23,228 nucleotides of DNA from an uncultured Eubacteriales bacterium (GCA_900556935.1 USQL01000031.1:1-23228); one strand, 5' to 3'. Shown: positions 14,556-22,540, numbered from the stretch's first letter. The notes: generated from the sequence alone by a model not told the origin. Numbers and translations: made by a program.

Positions 14556-15749
14556 CTAATCCAACATCAGCGTTTTGGCCCATTTGGGCACCAGCTCCGG
14601 GTGCTTCTGGGGGCCTGCTAAGACAAAAACCGTCTCGTAGTCCGGTTCCTGGGGATAATAGCCGTCTCCGTCTGTGAAAAACAGCAGCGCCCGGGGCTTG
14701 GGGAATGCGTGCCGGTCCCGCATGGCCTGGATTTCCCGGAATACAGGGGTAAAATCCGTGCCGCCCCGGCCCTTGATTTTGAGCCTTTTTCCATAGTCCT
14801 CCCATTCCTGCCGGGAGGTGACCAGGGCCTTGTCCTGCAGGCAGCAGTCGCATTGGAAGAAAACCACCTTCATTTTTCGGAAGAAATTCTCCTGGCTGCT
14901 GAAAATACCGTAGGTCTCCCGAAGGAACCGGCGCACCAGCTCCAAATCACAGGAGGCGGAGGTGTCGATGGCGATGGCCAGGGCATCCAGGCGGCGGACC
15001 TCCTTGTATTCCAGAGGCTCCAAAAGCGGCATGTTTCCATAGAGGGAGAGGCCCAGGTTGTAAAACAGATAGTCAAAGCTCTCCTCGTCGGTTTCCAGCT
15101 CCTCCCGGGGGACGCAGTACCGCCGCAGATACCGGCGGAAATCAAAAAGCGGCCCCTTCAGGTCCCCCGTTTCCTCCTCCTCGCTTCCGCCGCGGCTGCC
15201 CCGGTTTCCGGCTCCTACTCCTTGGCCGGAAGCGGACAGCCCCTCCCAGCGGGAAGCAACCCCCTTGGGAAGCTCCGGGGTCCACAGGCTGTGGTCGTCA
15301 AACGCCACCGCCCCCCGCAGCTGCTCGGCTGTCCAGGGCAGGGCCGGAAGGGACCGCAGGATTTGCCAGGGCGTGCCGGAGACCTTTTCCAGTATTTTCT
15401 CCCGCAGAGGATTCTCCGTTTGCAGCCGGGGCTCCCGGAGCTCCTCAATGAATTTTTCCACCCAGAGATCACAGGCAAGGCCCCAGGCATCCCGGTCCAC
15501 CCGGTCCGGCAGGCGGATGTGCAGATACAGGCAGTGCAGCAGCATGTGCAGATAGCCCCGCCGCACCGAGGCCGGATTTTGGGCATAGAGGGCCGTCAGC
15601 TTCTCCGGGGCATAGAAAAACTGCCCGTCGGTGCCCAGCTTTTCCCCGGGGCGCTGGGGAAGGCAGGCAAAGGCCCCGTTGAGCCCGGGAAACAGGCCGC
15701 ACAGCTCGGTGCGGCAGGCGGTCAAAATCCGGCTGTTCAAATCCTCCAT
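14556..15749 (-). CDS. VWA-like protein with degenerate metallopeptidase-like N-terminal domain
   Basis: The protein has 397 residues. The N-terminal domain (about 1-150) resembles the putative metallopeptidase region of DUF2201-type proteins, but the helix reads HMLLHCLYLH: His68, His72 and His77 are present while Met replaces the expected catalytic Glu of HExxH. A low-complexity Gly/Ser/Glu linker (about 172-197) follows. The C-terminal VWA-like domain (about 255-397) has the MIDAS pieces DTSAS (262-266), Thr331 in GGTDFTP and Asp360 in FTDGDG. It overlaps functionally with the MoxR ATPase downstream, a pairing known across bacteria. It is probably a cytoplasmic metal-dependent adaptor rather than a protease (inference). 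Confidence 0.87.
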   Translation of the reverse strand: MEDLNSRILTACRTELCGLFPGLNGAFACLPQRPGEKLGTDGQFFYAPEKLTALYAQNPASVRRGYLHMLLHCLYLHIRLPDRVDRDAWGLACDLWVEKFIEELREPRLQTENPLREKILEKVSGTPWQILRSLPALPWTAEQLRGAVAFDDHSLWTPELPKGVASRWEGLSASGQGVGAGNRGSRGGSEEEETGDLKGPLFDFRRYLRRYCVPREELETDEESFDYLFYNLGLSLYGNMPLLEPLEYKEVRRLDALAIAIDTSASCDLELVRRFLRETYGIFSSQENFFRKMKVVFFQCDCCLQDKALVTSRQEWEDYGKRLKIKGRGGTDFTPVFREIQAMRDRHAFPKPRALLFFTDGDGYYPQEPDYETVFVLAGPQKHPELVPKWAKTLMLD

Positions 15750-15758
15750 GTCCTTCTC

Positions 15759-16163
15759 CTACAGGGAAAAATCCCGATCCCGGAAGCCAAACCGCTTCTT
15801 TTCCTCCAGCAGCCACACCAGAACCTCCGGCCGTTTCAGCTCTATGGCCTTGTCCAGAAATTCATCCACAAGGGCTGGGGAAAAATCCGCCTTTTGGGAG
15901 AATTCTTCCAAGTCCAGCACCCGATTCTCCTCCATCAGCGCCCAGGCGGCAGGCCGGACCCGGCGGCACAGGTAGGAAAGGTACTGCTGCCTTTGGGCTT
16001 CGTCCCCGCAGCCCGGGGTGAAATACCCCCGCAGCGCCGCTGCCAGGCGGACATCCTCCCGGGAGGCCGTCTGAAATTTGTGAAACAGTGCCTCGCCGCT
16101 CATGTCGTTGTGGGCCAGCACCTTGGTAAGCCGCACAACCTCCGACTCCGCTTCCCGCCACAT
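15759..16163 (-). CDS. small uncharacterised helical protein, first gene of the MoxR/VWA operon
   Basis: The protein has 134 residues from ATG 16163. An in-frame GTG at 16172 sits directly against the AAGGAA ribosome site and is less likely. The sequence is strongly charged and predicted helical, without membrane segments, cysteine pairs or a known motif; the C-terminal half (LVDEFLDKAIELKRPEVLVWLLEEKKRFGF) looks like a pair of helical-repeat units. I recognise no family. Its stop is 9 bases before the VWA gene, whose ribosome site overlaps the stop codon, so the three genes are tightly coupled and this protein may be a component or client of the MoxR/VWA machine. Confidence 0.8.
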   Translation of the reverse strand: MWREAESEVVRLTKVLAHNDMSGEALFHKFQTASREDVRLAAALRGYFTPGCGDEAQRQQYLSYLCRRVRPAAWALMEENRVLDLEEFSQKADFSPALVDEFLDKAIELKRPEVLVWLLEEKKRFGFRDRDFSL

Positions 16164-16186
16164 GGCATTCACTTCCTTTTGGGACT

Positions 16187-16215
16187 ATTATACCGCGTCC
16201 TCCATCCATGCGCAA
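16187..16215 (-). promoter_or_regulatory. promoter of the MoxR/VWA operon
   Basis: On the minus strand TTGCGC (16215-16210), 17 bp, then TATAAT (16192-16187), about 23 bases before the ATG at 16163. The ribosome site AAGGAA follows. This is the third occurrence in the window of a TTGCGC -35 with 17-bp spacing. Confidence 0.85.
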
Positions 16216-16259
16216 GGGAATTCCTTTCTTTTCTGCCCATCCCCGGAAACAGCAGAAAT

Positions 16260-16281
16260 GCCGCCGATGGGCCTCGGCGGC
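16260..16281 (-). terminator. probable terminator of the lipid kinase-Nudix operon
   Basis: GCCGCCGA and TCGGCGGC form a perfect 8-bp GC-rich stem with a 6-base loop, starting 5 bases after the Nudix stop codon. The downstream minus strand ATTTCTGCTGTTT is only moderately T-rich, so termination may be partial. Confidence 0.55.
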
Positions 16282-16286
16282 ACGGT

Positions 16287-16763
16287 TCATTTTTCCCTGT
16301 GAATCACTTCTCCGTTGAGGACGGCCTCCGTCAGCACATCCCCCCGGTAGCGCAGGGTCAGCAGAAAGAATGGCGCGTCCTGCCACAGAAGGTCCAGGAA
16401 AATCTGATCCCCCTCCCACTTGGGAAGGCTGTCCAGAAATTCCCGGCTGACCCATTCCAGGTCTCCCTCGTTGCAGACGTGCATCTCCCCTTCAAAGCCG
16501 TCGGCGGTGAAGAGGTACATATACTCGCCCTCGGTTCCCTCCTGCAGGAAGGTGACAACGCCCCGGCACCTCCAGGAGGTCAGGGTGAGCCCCGTCTCCT
16601 CCCAGGCCTCCCGCAGCAGGCATTCCTCCGGGCTCTCCTCCGGCAGGAATTTCCCGCCGATGCCAATCCACTTGTCGTGGTTGATATCGTTTTTCTTCTT
16701 TACCCGGTGGAGCATCAGCACATCGTCTCCCCGGGTCACATAGCACAGCGTGGTATTAAGCAT
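16287..16763 (-). CDS. Nudix hydrolase, MutT / 8-oxo-dGTP diphosphatase type
   Basis: The protein has 158 residues. Start ATG 16763 is preceded by GAGGGAG and lies 2 bases after the kinase stop. The Nudix box is complete: GGKFLPEESPEECLLREAWEETGL (about 37-60), with the REAWEE core that binds Mg. The N-terminus MLNTTLCYVTRGDDVLMLHR and the KWIGIGGK segment are typical of the MutT/YtkD-like proteins that cleave oxidised nucleoside triphosphates. The substrate is not determined by the box alone. It is cotranscribed with a lipid kinase, a pairing with no obvious functional link. Confidence 0.9.
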   Translation of the reverse strand: MLNTTLCYVTRGDDVLMLHRVKKKNDINHDKWIGIGGKFLPEESPEECLLREAWEETGLTLTSWRCRGVVTFLQEGTEGEYMYLFTADGFEGEMHVCNEGDLEWVSREFLDSLPKWEGDQIFLDLLWQDAPFFLLTLRYRGDVLTEAVLNGEVIHREK

Positions 16764-16765
16764 CT

Positions 16766-17653
16766 TTACTCCCTCTTCACCAGCTGATAGGCCAGATGCT
16801 TCGGGGTCACCACCACCTCGCTGTGGCCCTCCTCCCGCTCGCCGTCCAGGGTCCAGGGCATCTCCGGGTCCGCAAAAATCCGGATATGTGTAGCCGAACG
16901 GAAGGTCAGCATGGCGCAGTCGTACTTCTGGCTGTTCAGCGCCAGGATACACTCGTGAATCTCCGCCAGATTCCGAGGGGCCCGGACCAGCAGAATTTCC
17001 AGCTTGTTATCCCGCAGGTCCACCACCTCCGGGTCCAGAGTCAGAATACCGCCCACAGAGGTGGAATTGCAGATGGCACCAAAGAGGAAATCATCCTCCA
17101 CCTCTTCCCCGTCGATGACCATCTTGATATGCTCCTTGCGAATCTGGGACAGCTCCTGAATGCCCTCCAGCACATAGGCCGTATGGCCCAGAGCGTTTTT
17201 GACATTCTGGGGCGTGGTATAGCTGGTGCGGGTAAACGCGCCAAAGGACGCCACATAGGAAAATACCCGCGTCCCAAACAGTCCCGCGTCATAGGCCACG
17301 GGATGGCCAAGTATAATATCCTGGGCCGCCTCCAGAATGTCCAAGGACAAATGCAGGCTGGCGGCAAAATCATTGGTAGAACCGGCGGGGATATAGCCAA
17401 CCGGCGTATTGGAATTCACATGCAAAAGCCCGGCAATGGTCTCGTTAAAGGTCCCATCTCCGCCGCAGCAGACAACCAGGTCCACATCCCCGCAGACCCG
17501 GGCCACCTCCCCGGTTGCGTCCCCGGGTCCGGCGGTAATATACACCTGAACGGCGTAATCCGCCCGATTAAACATAGCAATAATCTCCGGCAGGAGCTTT
17601 GCGGCCTTTTTCTGACCGGAATAGGGGTTGACAACCAATAGCATGTTTTTCAT
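16766..17653 (-). CDS. diacylglycerol kinase catalytic-domain lipid kinase (DgkB/YegS-like)
   Basis: The protein has 295 residues from ATG 17653 (GAGGAA 7 bases upstream). The N-terminal DAGK domain shows VVNPYSGQKK (7-16), CCGGDGTFNETI with the GGDGT nucleotide loop (64-68) and IPAGSTNDFA (88-97). The C-terminal beta domain ends with the usual PWTLDGEREE pattern (substrate/metal region). The family phosphorylates diacylglycerol or a related lipid, recycling it for phospholipid and lipoteichoic-acid synthesis. The enzyme is soluble and acts at the inner membrane face. It is the first gene of the operon with the Nudix hydrolase. Family assignment is firm; the lipid specificity is inferred. Confidence 0.92.
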   Translation of the reverse strand: MKNMLLVVNPYSGQKKAAKLLPEIIAMFNRADYAVQVYITAGPGDATGEVARVCGDVDLVVCCGGDGTFNETIAGLLHVNSNTPVGYIPAGSTNDFAASLHLSLDILEAAQDIILGHPVAYDAGLFGTRVFSYVASFGAFTRTSYTTPQNVKNALGHTAYVLEGIQELSQIRKEHIKMVIDGEEVEDDFLFGAICNSTSVGGILTLDPEVVDLRDNKLEILLVRAPRNLAEIHECILALNSQKYDCAMLTFRSATHIRIFADPEMPWTLDGEREEGHSEVVVTPKHLAYQLVKRE

Positions 17654-17692
17654 GACAGATTCCTCACACTCATTTGACATATTATATACGGT

Positions 17693-17720
17693 ATTATAAC
17701 ACATTTCTGTTTCTTGGCAA
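17693..17720 (-). promoter_or_regulatory. promoter of the lipid kinase operon
   Basis: The minus strand has TTGCCA (17720-17715), a 16-bp spacer and TATAAT (17698-17693). A second TATAAT (17686-17681) lies 12 bases further on but has no matching -35. The leader to the ATG at 17653 is about 35 bases. Confidence 0.7.
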
Positions 17721-17771
17721 CCCCAGGGCGGTGGTGTTTGTAAAAATGTTACAAATACGCAGAAGCACAAC

Positions 17772-17800
17772 GGCAGGCCCGGCTTCCGCCGGGTCCTGCC
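17772..17800 (-). terminator. hairpin after the GtrII-like gene, probable terminator
   Basis: GGCAGG-A-CCCGGC and GCCGGGCCTGCC pair into a 12-bp stem with one bulge and a GGAA loop, starting 5 bases after the stop at 17806. The following bases (GTTGTGCTTCTG) have no clean T-run, so this may terminate weakly or mainly protect the 3' end. Confidence 0.6.
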
Positions 17801-17805
17801 ACAGT

Positions 17806-19380
17806 TCAGAATTTGATAACCACCGTATCATCAATGATACACATGGATCCGTCATCCGGATAATGGGGCATAGCCTCCACCTCCGGAAGCGCCGCAAACG
17901 CCGCACCATCCACTACCTCCATGTCAAATCCGCACCACATATTTACAAACTCCCGGAAGGAATAGGCATCCACCATGGAACGGATATCACGAATCGGTTC
18001 AATAGTAAAGCCGCTGAGCTCTTCTATTTCCACAAGCGTTGGGTCCGCATTTTCCCGGTGATTGACAACCGCAAGCTTCATATCTCCCCGGTAGCCGTCC
18101 AAACTTTTCACTTGCGTCACAAGGGTGGTGAAATACTGAATAGTCCGGCTCTGATAAAGCTCCAACTTCAGGTATGCCGCATTGTCCAGTCGAACATAGA
18201 ACAGGCATACGATTGCCAAAAACAGGCATAGTCCTCGGCCTGCCCACTGCCTCAGTCTGATTTTTCCACAAAGTGGCAGGCACCAGCGAATCAGGCAATA
18301 GGGAATCAGCCAGAAAAACACCTGACTGTAGACCATCAGTGTATGCACAAATGCCGGGTCCACCATAACATGGATGAAATTCACTGCCAGTGGCAGCACC
18401 AGAAGGGCCAGACACCCCGCCACGCCTCTGGCACAGCTTCTTTGAAACTGTCTGTAAATGTATGCTCCAAATCCAATGCCCGTCAATACCAGACATATTT
18501 TGTGCAGTCTGTGCAGACCTCCGGGGAACATGTCAGCAGAGGCCAGCTCCGTTTTTTCCGGTTGGAAGAACCAAAGATAGGCCTTTTGAATTCTCGCCCA
18601 AAAAACCGGCATGCCACCCTTTAGCGGGTCGTTAATACTGTTGTAGCTGGAAAGGTCATTTCCGGACAGCCGCAATGCCACCCGATTAAAAACCATATAG
18701 ACCGCAAGAAAGGCACCACAGCAGAGCACATACCAGGCAGCATCTTTTAAAAGTTCCTTCCAGCCCCACTGCTCCTTCGACCACGCCCGCCGCAGGAAAT
18801 CCACCAGAAACAGGCACAGCACTGTAGAAATATACGCCTGATAAATGCCGACGCTGCAGGCAATCAGTACCGCACCCCCGGCCAAAGAGAAAAGATCCCG
18901 TTTGGCGCACAGAAAGGAGCAGCCCAGAAGGGCCATCAAAAGCCCCACCAGATAGTATGGCGCTGTGAATAAGTAACCCAGCAGACCGGCATTTACCGGA
19001 AAAATCACCATCAATCCGCTGGTCAAAATCCAATCGCTCTTCCGCTCCAGCCCCAACAGCGGAATCACAACACAGGCACAGGCCCCCAGCATCACCAAAC
19101 ACAAAATCCCGCCGAACAGCGGCAGACTGAAATTCGGAGTGCCAAAAAGCCAGCGCGTCAAGGCACCCATCAGGCCAAGGCACCACCGTCCGGATCGGTA
19201 GGTAACGCCTACATTAAACAGAAACTGAGGATCGTCCACCATGGAAAATTTTTGAAATAACGCCGCACCGTGGGCCAACACGCCAAAAATAAGAGCAGAA
19301 AGCATTGTCACCGGCACATGGGGCCATCTCTTCACCAGCGCTCCATACCATTTTCTGCAGATGGAATCTTCTGTATCCAT
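17806..19380 (-). CDS. multi-pass membrane protein, GtrII-like glucosyltransferase family
   Basis: The protein has 524 residues with about ten hydrophobic segments between residues 25 and 410 and an extracytoplasmic-looking C-terminal domain of about 110 residues. The N-terminal loop has a Asp49-Asp50-Pro motif in MVDDPQFLF followed by GVTYRSGRWCLG, the pattern of the GtrII/GT-C glucosyl transferase domain proteins, which use polyprenyl-phosphate-linked glucose outside the membrane to decorate envelope glycans. Start ATG 19380 has AAGGAG 8 bases upstream. Its base composition looks less GC-rich than its neighbours, suggesting transfer. A terminator lies just upstream with no room for a promoter after it. 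No GtrA/GtrB partner genes are adjacent. The family call is likely but rests on limited motifs. Confidence 0.75.
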   Translation of the reverse strand: MDTEDSICRKWYGALVKRWPHVPVTMLSALIFGVLAHGAALFQKFSMVDDPQFLFNVGVTYRSGRWCLGLMGALTRWLFGTPNFSLPLFGGILCLVMLGACACVVIPLLGLERKSDWILTSGLMVIFPVNAGLLGYLFTAPYYLVGLLMALLGCSFLCAKRDLFSLAGGAVLIACSVGIYQAYISTVLCLFLVDFLRRAWSKEQWGWKELLKDAAWYVLCCGAFLAVYMVFNRVALRLSGNDLSSYNSINDPLKGGMPVFWARIQKAYLWFFQPEKTELASADMFPGGLHRLHKICLVLTGIGFGAYIYRQFQRSCARGVAGCLALLVLPLAVNFIHVMVDPAFVHTLMVYSQVFFWLIPYCLIRWCLPLCGKIRLRQWAGRGLCLFLAIVCLFYVRLDNAAYLKLELYQSRTIQYFTTLVTQVKSLDGYRGDMKLAVVNHRENADPTLVEIEELSGFTIEPIRDIRSMVDAYSFREFVNMWCGFDMEVVDGAAFAALPEVEAMPHYPDDGSMCIIDDTVVIKF

Positions 19381-19397
19381 GCTTTTCTCCTTCTCTT

Positions 19398-19441
19398 AAA
19401 AACAGCCAGCCCGGCCGCTCCTTTGCGGGACAGCCGGGCTG
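19398..19441 (-). terminator. intrinsic terminator between the M18 peptidase and the GtrII-like gene
   Basis: CAGCCCGGC (19441-19433) pairs with GCCGGGCTG (19415-19407), with a 17-base loop; GCTGTTTTT (T-run 19402-19398) follows at once. The next ribosome site begins only a few bases later, so GtrII expression would depend on readthrough or on a promoter inside the M18 gene. Confidence 0.85.
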
Positions 19442-19457
19442 ACATTTCATTTTCTTT

Positions 19458-20843
19458 TTACGCCAGATAGATCGCCCGGCAGGCCTTCATGGTTTCGTAG
19501 CAATCCAGCTTGCTGACGATTTCCAGAGGGGCGTGCATGCACAGCACGGGAACGCCCGCGTCCACCGTCACAATGTTCCGGTTTGCCATGTAGGCGGCCA
19601 CGGTGCCGCCGCCGCCCTGGTCTACCTTGCCCAGGGTGGCAATCTGCCACTTCACACCGGCGGCATCCAGCGTGGAGCGGACATGCTGCATGGCCTCGGC
19701 AGAGGCATCGGAAGCGCCGCCCTTGCCCCGGGAGCCGGTGTACTTGCAGATGGAAACGCCGTAGTTGAGCATACTGTTGTTCCGGCGGTCGCAGGTCTCG
19801 GCAAAGTTGGGGTCGAAGGCGTTGGAAACGTCGGCGGACAGGCAGAAGGAGTTGGCAAAGCAGTGTCTGAGCTTGACCCCCTGGCCGTCGCACAGGATTT
19901 CCATAAAGTACTCAAAGGCACGGCTCTGCATACCGCTGATGCCCACAGAGCCGATCTCCTCCTTGTCTGCCAGGATGCAGACAGCGGTGTGCTTGGGGGT
20001 GGGCAGGGTCAGCATGGGCTCCAATTCCGCATAGGCACAGACCCGGTCGTCGTGGCCGTAGGCACCCAGCAGGCTCCGGTCCAGGCCAACCTCCCGGCAC
20101 TTTCCGGCGGGGACAACCGTCAGCTCGGCGGTGCGGAAGTCGTCCTCCACGAAGCCGTACTTCTCATTGAGCAGCCGCATAACATTCAGCTTCACCAGGT
20201 CCGCGCCCTCGCCCTCCACAGGCTCGGTGCCCAGAATCACGTTCAGCTGTTCCCCGGCGATGCCCTCGGCCAGAGTCTTCTTCATCTGGTCGGCGGACAG
20301 GTGGATCAGCAGGTCGGAAACCACCAGGATGGGGTCAGACTCGTCCTCACCGATGGTGACGGTAACCTCGCTGCCGTCCTTCTTGCACACCACACCGTGG
20401 ATGGCAAGGGGCACACAGGTCCACTGATACTTCTTGATGCCGCCATAGTAGTGGGTCTTGAAGTAGGCAATCTCGCTGTCCTCATACAGGGGCTGGGGCT
20501 TCAGGTCCATCCGAGGAGAATCCACATGGGCGGCGCAAATATTCGCGCCCTCGGCCAGGGACTCGGTGCCCACCACGGCAATCATGAAGCTCTTGCCACG
20601 GTTGTTCATGTAAATCTTGTCGCCGGGCTTGACCTCCATCCCGGGGACGGCAGGCTTAAAGCCGTGCTTTTCGGCCTCCTGGGTTGCCCAGGCGGTGGCC
20701 TCCCGCTCGGTCTTGCAGGCATTCATAAAAGCGGCATAGCGCTTGCAGTAGCTTTCCATCTCGGCCCGCTCTTCCTGGGAAAGACCCACGAAGCCGTTCT
20801 TGGGGCTGGAGAGCAGCGCCTCACGGAGTTCATCAGCGTTCAT
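19458..20843 (-). CDS. M18 family metalloaminopeptidase
   Basis: The protein has 461 residues. I chose ATG 20843, as GGAGGA lies 8 bases upstream; an in-frame ATG at 20858 is itself part of that ribosome site. The family is cytosolic, di-zinc, dodecameric, and removes acidic or neutral N-terminal residues from peptides. Zinc and catalytic motifs are all seen: AAHVDSPRMD, YGHDDRVCAY, ADKEEIGSVG, SADVSNAFDPN and CMHAPLEIVSK near the C-terminus. Codon use is strongly biased, suggesting high expression. Its start overlaps the end of coaE by 11 bases, and an internal promoter lies upstream, so it is probably transcribed both with that operon and alone. A terminator follows. Confidence 0.95.
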   Translation of the reverse strand: MNADELREALLSSPKNGFVGLSQEERAEMESYCKRYAAFMNACKTEREATAWATQEAEKHGFKPAVPGMEVKPGDKIYMNNRGKSFMIAVVGTESLAEGANICAAHVDSPRMDLKPQPLYEDSEIAYFKTHYYGGIKKYQWTCVPLAIHGVVCKKDGSEVTVTIGEDESDPILVVSDLLIHLSADQMKKTLAEGIAGEQLNVILGTEPVEGEGADLVKLNVMRLLNEKYGFVEDDFRTAELTVVPAGKCREVGLDRSLLGAYGHDDRVCAYAELEPMLTLPTPKHTAVCILADKEEIGSVGISGMQSRAFEYFMEILCDGQGVKLRHCFANSFCLSADVSNAFDPNFAETCDRRNNSMLNYGVSICKYTGSRGKGGASDASAEAMQHVRSTLDAAGVKWQIATLGKVDQGGGGTVAAYMANRNIVTVDAGVPVLCMHAPLEIVSKLDCYETMKACRAIYLA

Positions 20844-21456
20844 TTTTATTTCCTCCATATTCTATAGTCTTTTTACCTTTTTCTATTATACCCATATTCT
20901 GTAAAAAAGCAAGGCACTTCTGGTGGAATTCCGGGGCCGTGCCCCTATTCTCCAGGACATAGCCGCATCTTTCCCGGAACCAGCTTTCCGGATGCTGGGC
21001 GGCAATGCGGCTGCGGGCATAGGTTTCCGGGATTCCGTCCCGGGCCATCAGGCGGCGGACTCTGTCCTCTTCCGGAGCCGTCACCGCGACGGTTGCGTCG
21101 CACAGCTCGTTGAGCCCGCTTTCAAACAGGGCGATGGCATCGATGGCCGCAAGCGGCGGCTTTCCCTCCAGCCTGCGCTCCACCTCCCGCCGGACATGGG
21201 CATGGGTAATGGCATTCAGGTCCAGCAGGGCAGCCTCGTCCGCATAGACGGTAGCACCCAGCTTTTTTCTGTCCAGGACCCCATTCTCCACCGTCCCCGG
21301 GAACCGGGCATCGATGGCGGCAAGCATTTTTTTGTCCGTTTTCAGAAGATTGTGGTAAATTTCGTCGCAGTCCAGCACCACCCCGCCCAATTCCCGAATG
21401 CAGGATAGCAGAGTGGTCTTTCCGCAGCCGGTACCACCGGTGATGCCCAGAATCAT
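20833..21456 (-). CDS. coaE: dephospho-CoA kinase
   Basis: The protein has 207 residues and catalyses the last step of coenzyme A synthesis (ATP-dependent phosphorylation of the ribose 3'-OH). The P-loop GITGGTGCGKTT (4-15) departs slightly from the GGIGSGKS consensus but retains Gly-Lys-Thr; DCDEIYH (about 33-39), the ARFPGTVENGVLDRKKLG region (about 54-71), HAHVRREVE and IALFESGLNELCD are characteristic. The start overlaps the Sua5 stop (ATGA), and the end overlaps the M18 gene, so translation is coupled on both sides. An in-frame upstream extension exists but has no better ribosome site and would overlap the Sua5 gene further. Confidence 0.93.
   Translation of the reverse strand: MILGITGGTGCGKTTLLSCIRELGGVVLDCDEIYHNLLKTDKKMLAAIDARFPGTVENGVLDRKKLGATVYADEAALLDLNAITHAHVRREVERRLEGKPPLAAIDAIALFESGLNELCDATVAVTAPEEDRVRRLMARDGIPETYARSRIAAQHPESWFRERCGYVLENRGTAPEFHQKCLAFLQNMGIIEKGKKTIEYGGNKNER
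20885..20912 (-). promoter_or_regulatory. internal promoter for the M18 aminopeptidase
   Basis: Inside the 3' end of coaE the minus strand reads TTGCTT (20912-20907), 16 bp, TATAAT (20890-20885). It lies about 42 bases before the M18 start codon. The sequence here is unusually AT-rich for a coding region in this genome, consistent with a dual role. Confidence 0.6.
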
Positions 21457-22487
21457 TGTTCCGCCTCCGCATCCACAATGTGGAAGGCCGCGGCCTTTTT
21501 CAGTCGATTCTGCACGGCGTAGGCAACGCCGCCGCCCACGGGGCACCGGGCATAGACCTTGTGGATTTTGGGGTCATCCAGAATCCGCAGGGCGGAAAAA
21601 AGCCCCGCGCTTAACGTCGCCACGTCGCTCTCCCTGCCATAGGCCAGCGGCGCGCAACCGGCATACAGGGGAAGCTCCTCCTCAAAGCACAGCACCCGGT
21701 CTCCGGGCTCAAAGTGCCTGTGGATATATTCCGCCGCCTTTTCCCGGCTTCCCGCCACAATGACCACCGGCTCTGCCGGGGCATAGTGGCGATACTTCAT
21801 GCCGGGGGCCTTCACCACAGCGTCCTTGTCAATCTGGGCGGTGACGGCCTTGTCAATAACCAGGTCCCCCAGGACCTCCTTTAGCTGCTCCGGGGTGATT
21901 CCGCCGGGGCGCAGAAGCCTTGGCCGGTCCTCCGTCAGGTCCACAATGGTGGATTCCACACCCACCCGGCAGGGGCCGCCATCCACAATGGCATCGATTT
22001 TGCCGTCATGGTCATGGCGCACATGCTCCGCCGTGGTGGTGGAGGGCTTGCCGGAAATGTTGGCCGAAGGGGCCGCAATGGGCACCCCGGCCAGGGCGAT
22101 GATCTTCCGGGTCACGTCGCTGTCCGGGCACCGGACGGCCACGGTATTCAGGCCTGCGGTGGTCCGTTTGGGCACAATATTCTTCACGGGCAGCACCATG
22201 GTCAGCGGGCCCGGCCAGAACCTTTCCGCCAGCAAATAGGCGCTTTGGGGAATATCATGGCAGAACCGCTCCATTTCCTTTGGCTCCGCCACATGGAGAA
22301 TCAAAGGGTTATCCTGGGGACGGCCCTTGGCCTCAAAAATTTTCAGAACGGCGTTTTCGTCCAGGCCGTTGGCCCCCAGGCCGTAGACCGTCTCCGTGGG
22401 GATGGCTACCAGGCCGCCGTTGCGGATAATAGTCGCCGCGATTTCCGGGGTTTCCTGGGCATCCGCGGATAAAAATAGCGTTTTCAT
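21453..22487 (-). CDS. L-threonylcarbamoyladenylate synthase (Sua5/YrdC/YwlC)
   Basis: The protein has 344 residues and makes threonylcarbamoyl-AMP from threonine, bicarbonate and ATP, the first step of t6A modification at tRNA position 37. The N-terminal YrdC domain (about 1-205) has AIPTETVYGLGAN, FEAKGRPQDNPLI, FWPGPLTMVL, VAVRCPD and PSANISGKPSTT. The C-terminal about 130 residues are the Sua5 extension (MKYRHYAPAEPVVIV onward), so this is Sua5 and not the short TsaC form. ATG 22487 has GAGG 8 bases upstream; the in-frame GTG at 22496 is inside that site. It leads the Sua5-coaE-M18 operon. The promoter is not clear: TATAAA near 22520 has only a weak -35. Confidence 0.94.
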   Translation of the reverse strand: MKTLFLSADAQETPEIAATIIRNGGLVAIPTETVYGLGANGLDENAVLKIFEAKGRPQDNPLILHVAEPKEMERFCHDIPQSAYLLAERFWPGPLTMVLPVKNIVPKRTTAGLNTVAVRCPDSDVTRKIIALAGVPIAAPSANISGKPSTTTAEHVRHDHDGKIDAIVDGGPCRVGVESTIVDLTEDRPRLLRPGGITPEQLKEVLGDLVIDKAVTAQIDKDAVVKAPGMKYRHYAPAEPVVIVAGSREKAAEYIHRHFEPGDRVLCFEEELPLYAGCAPLAYGRESDVATLSAGLFSALRILDDPKIHKVYARCPVGGGVAYAVQNRLKKAAAFHIVDAEAEQ

Positions 22488-22540
22488 CGTTAACACCTCA
22501 TGAAAGAGCTGTATTTTATAGGTTTCAGCACTTAAAGAAA

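Noticed and set aside
14709..16787. Plus-strand open frame of 692 codons
   Set aside because: It lies antisense to the VWA, small-protein and Nudix genes, each of which has clear motifs. The frame is open only because of the high GC content; its translation has no recognisable domain.
19533..20867. Plus-strand open frame of 444 codons
   Set aside because: It is the antisense shadow of the M18 aminopeptidase, whose zinc motifs establish the coding strand.
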